A DNA stretch of 37,883 bases from Allorhizocola rhizosphaerae (GTDB lineage: Bacteria > Actinomycetota > Actinomycetes > Mycobacteriales > Micromonosporaceae), in NCBI RefSeq assembly GCF_003426775.1, contig NZ_QJUG01000065.1, forward strand, positions 1 to 37,883. Reading direction: 5' to 3'. The notes beneath the pieces were generated by a model that was not told the DNA's origin, ran no database searches, and worked only from the letters and a program-made list of their open reading frames with translations. Made by a program: the position numbers and the translations under genes. Shown one piece after another: positions 33,385 to 37,883 of this stretch; positions within the stretch are counted from its first letter, which is position 1, and each line of letters starts with the position of its first letter.

Positions 33385-34250
33385 GCGCCCCTCCTCGACC
33401 GCAGGACACCGAACTGGATCACGTTGAACACGACAAGCACGCCCAGCAGCACCACGGACAGCGCCGCCGCCGCGCCGAGATCGAGCCGGATGAACGCCTC
33501 GCGGTAGATCACCATGACCAGCGACGTGGTGCTGTTGTCCGGCCCGCCCCGGGTCAGGATCCAGAACTGGTCGAACGCCAGCAGCGACCCCGCGATCATC
33601 AGGGTCAGCACGAGCGCGATGGTCGGCCGCATCAACGGCACGGTGATCCGCCGGAAAATCTGGAACCGGGTGGCACCGTCAATGCGAGCGGCCTCGTACA
33701 GCTCGGTCGGGATGGCCTGCAGCCCGGTCAGCATGATGAGCATGTTGAACCCGGCGAACCGCCACAGCACCAGCACGACCGCCGACCCGAGCGCCAGAGA
33801 GGGGCTCCCGCTGGTCCACGAGATGTATTCGTCGGTCTTGAACGGCCCGATCTCCTGCGACAGCAGCCCGAGGAACAGCAGCGACGCGCTGGCGAACCCC
33901 ACCGCCACGGGCAGGAAGAACGCCGTGCGCAGCAGTCCGACCCCGCGCCGCTGGTGCTGCACGAGCAGCGCGAGTCCAAACGCGACAGCGAACAGCAGCA
34001 CGGTGATGATGACGGTGTACTTCACCGTGAACCACGCCGCGTCCGCGATGAGCTCGTTGTCGGCCATCGCCGTGAAGTTCTCCGGCGCGTTGATCTCCGG
34101 GAGGCCGAGCAGCGGCCAGTCGTGCAGCGACATCCAGCCCACCAGGAGCAGGGGGACGATGAAGAACACGCCGACGATGAGTGCGGTTGGCGCGGCGTAT
34201 GCCGCGCCAACCCATCCCGCCCGGCGGCTGCGAGAGGAGGTCACTGTCAC
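33381..34250 (-). CDS. Carbohydrate ABC transporter permease (MalF type)
   Basis: The protein has about 289 residues from GTG 34250 (TGGAG just upstream), six membrane segments and the EAA loop 'LYEAARIDGATRFQIFRRITVP'-type motif (quoted in part: EAARIDGATRFQIF). It is the first permease partner of a CUT1 sugar importer. A longer reading from ATG 34301 adds 17 residues but has no ribosome site, and GTG 34244 is also possible. The gene follows the binding-protein stop by about 70 bases and overlaps the second permease by four. Direction, order and spacing are typical of an oligosaccharide importer operon. Confidence 0.93.
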   Translation of the reverse strand: MTVTSSRSRRAGWVGAAYAAPTALIVGVFFIVPLLLVGWMSLHDWPLLGLPEINAPENFTAMADNELIADAAWFTVKYTVIITVLLFAVAFGLALLVQHQRRGVGLLRTAFFLPVAVGFASASLLFLGLLSQEIGPFKTDEYISWTSGSPSLALGSAVVLVLWRFAGFNMLIMLTGLQAIPTELYEAARIDGATRFQIFRRITVPLMRPTIALVLTLMIAGSLLAFDQFWILTRGGPDNSTTSLVMVIYREAFIRLDLGAAAALSVVLLGVLVVFNVIQFGVLRSRRGA

Positions 34251-34322
34251 AGTGACTCCAGGCACTGCCCGGCGGCACCGAGGCGAGAGCGCCGCGGCCA
34301 TGAAATAGAGCGTCGTGCCATC

Positions 34323-35612
34323 TCAGCTCTTTTGGAGCGAGGCCGTGAGCTTCGCCGCGCCGTCGTCGAGCGCCTTCTTGGCGTCCGGCCCGAAGAACGC
34401 CCCGCGGAACGTGGCGATCCACGGACTCTGCGGGTCGTTGTAGGTGGCGTTAAAGTTCTTCGCGTACGGCGTGCGGCCCTTCGCGACCAGGTTGTTGATG
34501 GTCACGATGCGCGGGTCGGCCGACGAGTACTTGTTGGCGGCCAGGTCCGTGCGGAACGGGATGCCCTTGTTCTTCGCGACGACCTCGACCTGCGCCTCGT
34601 CGCCCATGGTCCACTGCAGGAAGTCCCATGCCTGCGCGGCCTTGGTGCTCGTGGCGCCGATGCCCATGCTGTCGCCGCCGATGAAGGTGGACTCGCCGCC
34701 GCTGATCCCCGTGATCGGGGCGACGCCCATCTTGACGCCCTTCTCCTCGATCAGTCCGAGCCAGACGGACGGCCCGGGGGCGATGCCGATATTGCCGCCC
34801 TGCAGCGCGCCCAGCCACGTGGGGCCGGCCTCGTCCTTGGCGGCCGGAGCGGCCACACCCTCGTCGTAAAGCTTGCGGTACAGGGCGAAGACGTCGGCCA
34901 TCTCCTTGCTGTTGACCGTGCTCTTCGTGCCCTCCTTGTCCATCACCTCGCCGCCCGCGGCCCAGACCGAGGGCCAGAGCGTGAAGACGTTGCAGCCGCC
35001 GCAGTTGCCGCCGAAATACGTGCCGTTGACGTCGCCGCCCAGCGCGTCAATCTTGCGGGCGTGATCGGCGAACTCGTTGAGGTTCTTGGGCGGCTTGCTC
35101 GGGTCGAGCCCCGCCTTGGTGTAGAGGTCGATGCTGTAGAGCATCACCGACATGTCGATGGTGTGCGGAACGGCATAGTTCTTGTTCTTCCACACGGCGT
35201 TGTCCAGGTGCGCCTTTGCCAGCTTGTCCTTGAACGGCAGGGCGTTGACCCGGTCGGTGATGTCGAGCCACAGGTTCTCCGACGCGTACTGCGGCGCGAA
35301 GACCACGTCGCTGGCGAACAGGTCCGGCAGCGCGCGGGCGCCCGCCGCCGAGGCCAGCTTGGCCGGATATTCCTCGTTGGGATAGGCCGTGACCTGCACC
35401 TTGTTTTTGTGGGTCGCGTTGTATGCGTCGGCGAACTTCTTGGAAACACCCTCGGTCGCGGCCCTCGTCCACAGGGTGAGGGTCGCGCCGTCGTCCACCG
35501 CCAGCGCGGCGGGCGTGTTTGTCTTGCCCTCGCTGCATGCTGCCATCCCGAGGACGAGAGCGGCACTGGCCAGCACGGCCAACATTGCCCGCTGAGGCGA
35601 TGTTCCTCGCAC
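34323..35612 (-). CDS. Extracellular sugar-binding lipoprotein of an ABC importer
   Basis: GTG 35612, with GGAGGAG upstream, gives 429 residues. The signal peptide ends in the lipobox M-A-A-C26, so the mature protein is membrane-anchored. The rest is a cluster-B solute-binding protein: 'GATLTLWTRAATEG' start, 'PDLFASDVVFAPQYAS', 'YAVPHTIDMSVMLYSIDLYTKAGL' in part, and 'GGDSMGIGATSTKAAQAWDFLQW'. It should capture an oligosaccharide; since GH127 is in the same operon, an L-arabinose-containing one is likely. A long in-frame extension to 35753 exists but lacks signal-peptide logic. It is the first gene of the operon and is divergent from the GntR regulator. Confidence 0.95.
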   Translation of the reverse strand: MRGTSPQRAMLAVLASAALVLGMAACSEGKTNTPAALAVDDGATLTLWTRAATEGVSKKFADAYNATHKNKVQVTAYPNEEYPAKLASAAGARALPDLFASDVVFAPQYASENLWLDITDRVNALPFKDKLAKAHLDNAVWKNKNYAVPHTIDMSVMLYSIDLYTKAGLDPSKPPKNLNEFADHARKIDALGGDVNGTYFGGNCGGCNVFTLWPSVWAAGGEVMDKEGTKSTVNSKEMADVFALYRKLYDEGVAAPAAKDEAGPTWLGALQGGNIGIAPGPSVWLGLIEEKGVKMGVAPITGISGGESTFIGGDSMGIGATSTKAAQAWDFLQWTMGDEAQVEVVAKNKGIPFRTDLAANKYSSADPRIVTINNLVAKGRTPYAKNFNATYNDPQSPWIATFRGAFFGPDAKKALDDGAAKLTASLQKS

Positions 35613-35732
35613 GGGAGCTCCTCCTTCTCCAGTTTTCACGCTCAGGGCCGGCAGAGCAGGGCCGTCGGGGTGGTGCAGCGAGGATGTGAGGGTCCGCTCT
35701 CGTGCCCTGAGTTGGATGAGTGGGAGCGTGCC

Positions 35733-35747
35733 ACCTATCTGATAAGT
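35733..35747. promoter_or_regulatory. ACnTATC-T-GATAnGT palindrome upstream of the importer operon
   Basis: Seven-base arms with one mismatch flank a central T, 121-135 bases before the binding-protein start. It is one of three inverted repeats in the 239-base GntR/importer gap and a candidate operator. I found no TTCGAA palindrome here, so the importer may be controlled differently from the isomerase and glycosidase. Confidence 0.4.
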
Positions 35748-35801
35748 CAGCAAGCCTCACGCCGGTAACAGGCATGTAACGTCCGATTTGGGCATGCGAC
35801 G

Positions 35802-35835
35802 TGTCAGACAACATTTGCCGATCGCGGCAGAGATG
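35802..35835. promoter_or_regulatory. TGTCAGACA palindrome and adjacent hairpin before the GntR gene
   Basis: TGTC-A-GACA (35802-35810) resembles FadR/FCD-type GntR sites. It is followed by CAACAT...ATGTTG around TGCCG-ATCG-CGGCA, a long interrupted inverted repeat ending near the regulator start. Autoregulation and control of the divergent importer are plausible. Confidence 0.45.
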
Positions 35836-35851
35836 TTGCATGATGCTGCGC

Positions 35852-36547
35852 ATGAAAACCGGCGTCACCCCGACCGTCTCGGAAGCCCTTGAGCACATGG
35901 TGGGCGACCTCGAGCCGGGTTCGGAGCTGCCGTCGGAGGCAGAGATCGCCAGCGGGCTGGGGGTCAGCCGGCTCACCGTGCGCGAGGCGATCAAAGGCTT
36001 GCAGGCGCGCGGCCTGGTCGACATGCGCAAGGGGCGGCGGCCGACGGTGGCGTTCCCCAACGCCCGCCCGATCGGCGACTTCTTCACCGCGATGATCCGG
36101 CGTGACCCGCGGCAACTGCTCGACCTGATCGAGGTGCGGCTCGCGCTGGAGGTGCAGACCGCGACGCTCGCCGCGACCCGGGCCAGCCGGGCCTCCATCG
36201 ACGCGATGGAGCTCGCGCTGGAAGACATGCGCCGCAACAGTTCCGACTCCGATCCCGACGCCATCCACGCCGCCGACATCAGGTTCCACGCCGCGCTCGC
36301 GGCCGCCAGCGGCAACCAGCTGCTGTCGTTCCTGATCGAGGCGATGGAGGCGCCGCTGCACACCAGCCGCCTGCAAAGCCTGCGCGGCCACATCGTGCGG
36401 GGCGGGACGGTCGGCGATGTCATCGAGCAACACGAGCGCATCCTGCAGCGAGTCATCAAGCGCGACGCCAAGGGCGCCGGTGCCGCGATGAAGGAGCATC
36501 TCGCCCAAACCGCCCGCGACCTGCGCGCCGCCCTCTCGACTTTTTAG
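35852..36547 (+). CDS. GntR-family regulator with FCD domain
   Basis: From ATG 35852 (MKTGVTPTVSEALEHMV) the protein has 231 residues; ATGs at 35840 and 35843 and an upstream GTG are alternatives. The winged helix (about 5-70) contains 'LPSEAEIASGLGVSRLTVREAIKGL' in part. The FCD domain (about 85-228) shows the Asp/His metal or ligand set: 'AADIRFHAAL', 'MEAPLHTSR' and 'IEQHERI'. FCD regulators commonly respond to sugar acids or other carboxylates, consistent with the dehydratase encoded eight bases downstream. It probably represses its own operon and perhaps the divergent importer. Confidence 0.94.
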   Translation: MKTGVTPTVSEALEHMVGDLEPGSELPSEAEIASGLGVSRLTVREAIKGLQARGLVDMRKGRRPTVAFPNARPIGDFFTAMIRRDPRQLLDLIEVRLALEVQTATLAATRASRASIDAMELALEDMRRNSSDSDPDAIHAADIRFHAALAAASGNQLLSFLIEAMEAPLHTSRLQSLRGHIVRGGTVGDVIEQHERILQRVIKRDAKGAGAAMKEHLAQTARDLRAALSTF

Positions 36548-36555
36548 GGGTACCA

Positions 36556-37728
36556 GTGAGAGTCATCGACGTCACCACGCACACGGTCGGCACGCCCTGG
36601 CGCGAGCTCAACTTCGTCGAGCTGACCACCGATACGGGCCTGCGCGGCGTGGGCGAGGCCCGCATGGTCAACAAGACCGACACGCTGGTCGCGTGCATCA
36701 ACGAGATCGGCGGGCGATACGTGCTCGGCATGGATCCGTTCGACGTGGAGCGGCTGCAATGGCGGGTGCACTGGGAGGATTACGCGCGCGCCGGTGAGGT
36801 CACGCAGACCGCGCTGGCCTGCTTCGACCAGGCGTGCCACGACCTCATGGGGCAGGAGCTCGGGGTGCCGGTGTGGAAGCTGCTTGGCGGGCAGTTCCGG
36901 CAGCGCGTGCCGTCCTATGCCAACGGGTGGTACCAAGGGGATCGCAACCCCGAATCCTTTGCCACCATGGTGAAAAACGTGGTCGGGCGGGGCTACCGGG
37001 CGCTGAAGGTCGACCCGTTCGGCGCCGCCACGGCCGAGTTGTCGCAGGCCCAGTTGCAGCTGTCGGCCGACATCATCGGCGCGATCCGGGCCGAGGTCGG
37101 GCCGGACGTGCAAATCATGATCGAGATGCACGGGCGGTTCACGGCCGCGACCGCTCTGCGCGTTGCCGAGGCGCTGGAACAGTACCGTCCAGAGTGGATA
37201 GAAGAGCCCGTGCCGCCGTATTACCCCGCGGCGATGAAGCAGGTGCGGGCCGGCACCAACCTGGCGATCGCCACCGGCGAGCGGGCACACACCCTGGCCG
37301 ATTTCCGGGAGTTCTTCGAGCAGGGCACGGTCGACTTCGTCCAGGCCGATCTCACCCACTTCGGCGGGTTCACCGGCATGCGCAAGCTTGCGGGCTGGGC
37401 CGAGGCCTACGGCTTGCTGATGGCCCCGCACAATGTGACCGGCCCGGTCGGCACGGCCGCCAACCTGCACTTCGCGATCGCCTGCGGCAACTACAAAATC
37501 CTGGAGCACTTCAACGACTTCGCCGACCCGTGGGTGTTCGACCTCGTCGAGGGCGCGCCTGCGGTCGACCCGGCCGACGGCTGCTTCGCGCTGCCCACCG
37601 CGCCGGGTCTCGGTGTGCGCCTCAACCACGAGGCCATCGCGGCACGCCCGCGCACCCGGGTGCACTTCAACCTGATGGCCGAGGGCTGGGAAACCCGCGC
37701 GGCCGCGCCCATGCCCCCCGTGGAGTGA
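36556..37728 (+). CDS. Mandelate racemase/enolase-superfamily sugar acid dehydratase
   Basis: GTG 36556, preceded by AGGGG, gives 390 residues. The capping domain is followed by a TIM barrel with K151 in 'LKVDPFG', metal ligands E190, E216 and E242, H192 in 'IEMHGRF', and the H292...E317 pair in 'APHNVTGP' and 'ILEHF'. The D/E-x-H arrangement at 190-192 is that of galactonate dehydratase (DgoD)-like enzymes, in which the histidine acts as acid. An aldonate such as galactonate or L-arabinonate is a reasonable substrate; the exact one cannot be read from sequence. It is cotranscribed with the GntR regulator. The lactonase at 20144 could supply its substrate. Confidence 0.9.
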   Translation: MRVIDVTTHTVGTPWRELNFVELTTDTGLRGVGEARMVNKTDTLVACINEIGGRYVLGMDPFDVERLQWRVHWEDYARAGEVTQTALACFDQACHDLMGQELGVPVWKLLGGQFRQRVPSYANGWYQGDRNPESFATMVKNVVGRGYRALKVDPFGAATAELSQAQLQLSADIIGAIRAEVGPDVQIMIEMHGRFTAATALRVAEALEQYRPEWIEEPVPPYYPAAMKQVRAGTNLAIATGERAHTLADFREFFEQGTVDFVQADLTHFGGFTGMRKLAGWAEAYGLLMAPHNVTGPVGTAANLHFAIACGNYKILEHFNDFADPWVFDLVEGAPAVDPADGCFALPTAPGLGVRLNHEAIAARPRTRVHFNLMAEGWETRAAAPMPPVE

Positions 37729-37781
37729 ATCGCCGCCCGCGCTAGCCCCAAGGCCGTGTAGATAAGGCATCGTTCGCCCTG

Positions 37782-37883
37782 TCAAGGACTGGGCGGGGGC
37801 AGGATGTCGATGTTGAGGGTGGCCTTGTAGCTGGTGCGGTTGACGTTCGGGCCGCGGGCTTGGTATTTGGAGATGGCGCGTTT
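37782..37883 (-). mobile_element. C-terminal fragment of an IS4-type transposase, cut by window edge
   Basis: The minus frame entering from the right edge encodes 33 residues, KRAISKYQARGPNVNRTSYK and then ATLNIDILPPPSP, before a TGA at 37782-37784. The basic 'VKR..SKY..R' pattern followed by a short hydrophobic strand and proline end resembles the C-termini of IS4-family transposases in actinomycetes. Only the tail is visible, so an intact element cannot be claimed. No clear terminal inverted repeat was found in 37729-37781. Confidence 0.45.

Noticed and set aside
33954-35768. A 604-residue plus-strand open frame
   Set aside because: It is a shadow of the permease and binding-protein genes, which have clear families on the other strand.

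Overview
The window is one contiguous piece of a very GC-rich genome (third positions almost all G/C, frequent GTG starts, many divergent gene pairs, Tat/Sec-secreted glycosidases with lectin modules). It fits a filamentous actinomycete; I cannot place it at genus level. No rRNA, tRNA, CRISPR array or phage module was seen. The left edge cuts the 3' end of an AtuA-family gene and the right edge cuts what looks like the C-terminus of an IS4-type transposase.

Layout. 1-5.8 kb: AtuA-family protein (minus), two small hypothetical genes, a methyltransferase relic, an AlkB-like dioxygenase, a conserved hypothetical gene and a NarL-type two-component pair. 5.9-11.0 kb: a lipoprotein, then a stress-type cluster of DUF2267 (minus), DUF2795, a phosphoribosyltransferase-hydrolase fusion and a ClpC-like AAA+ unfoldase (plus). 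11.1-14.3 kb: lactate utilisation genes lutA-lutB-lutC, with a broken DUF3800-like gene lying antisense between lutB and lutC. 14.3-19.0 kb: a secreted S33 tripeptidyl aminopeptidase and a minus-strand operon of a LolA/RseB-like protein, an ABC ATPase and an ABC-2 permease.

19.2-36.5 kb is a carbohydrate region that looks devoted to L-arabinose-containing polymers. It holds a secreted metzincin-like protein with a ricin lectin, a ricin-GH43 enzyme, an SMP-30 lactonase, an XRE-cupin regulator and a Rid protein (one minus-strand run); the relic of a GH127-LamG enzyme; an L-arabinose/L-fucose isomerase family enzyme; damaged IRED-like and HxlR genes; a DUF1349 protein; a large secreted glycosidase with two discoidin domains; and an ABC sugar importer (binding lipoprotein plus two permeases) cotranscribed with a cytoplasmic GH127 beta-L-arabinofuranosidase. 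A GntR/FCD regulator and an enolase-superfamily dehydratase follow on the plus strand. The likely scheme is: secreted enzymes cut arabinan or arabinosylated material, the ABC system imports oligosaccharides, GH127 releases L-arabinose, and the isomerase and/or a lactonase-dehydratase route metabolises it.

The least expected signals are non-coding. (i) An 88-bp sequence, 86/88 identical, occurs twice in inverted orientation 9.3 kb apart, and each copy runs into the start codon of an unrelated operon (AtuA and lutA). (ii) A 14-bp inverted repeat has its 3' arm covering the ribosome site and start codon of the aminopeptidase. (iii) Two promoters, for the isomerase and for the large glycosidase, share the -35 region, spacer length, -10 and a TTCGAA palindrome at identical spacing. 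The window also carries an unusual number of genes with missing internal or terminal segments.
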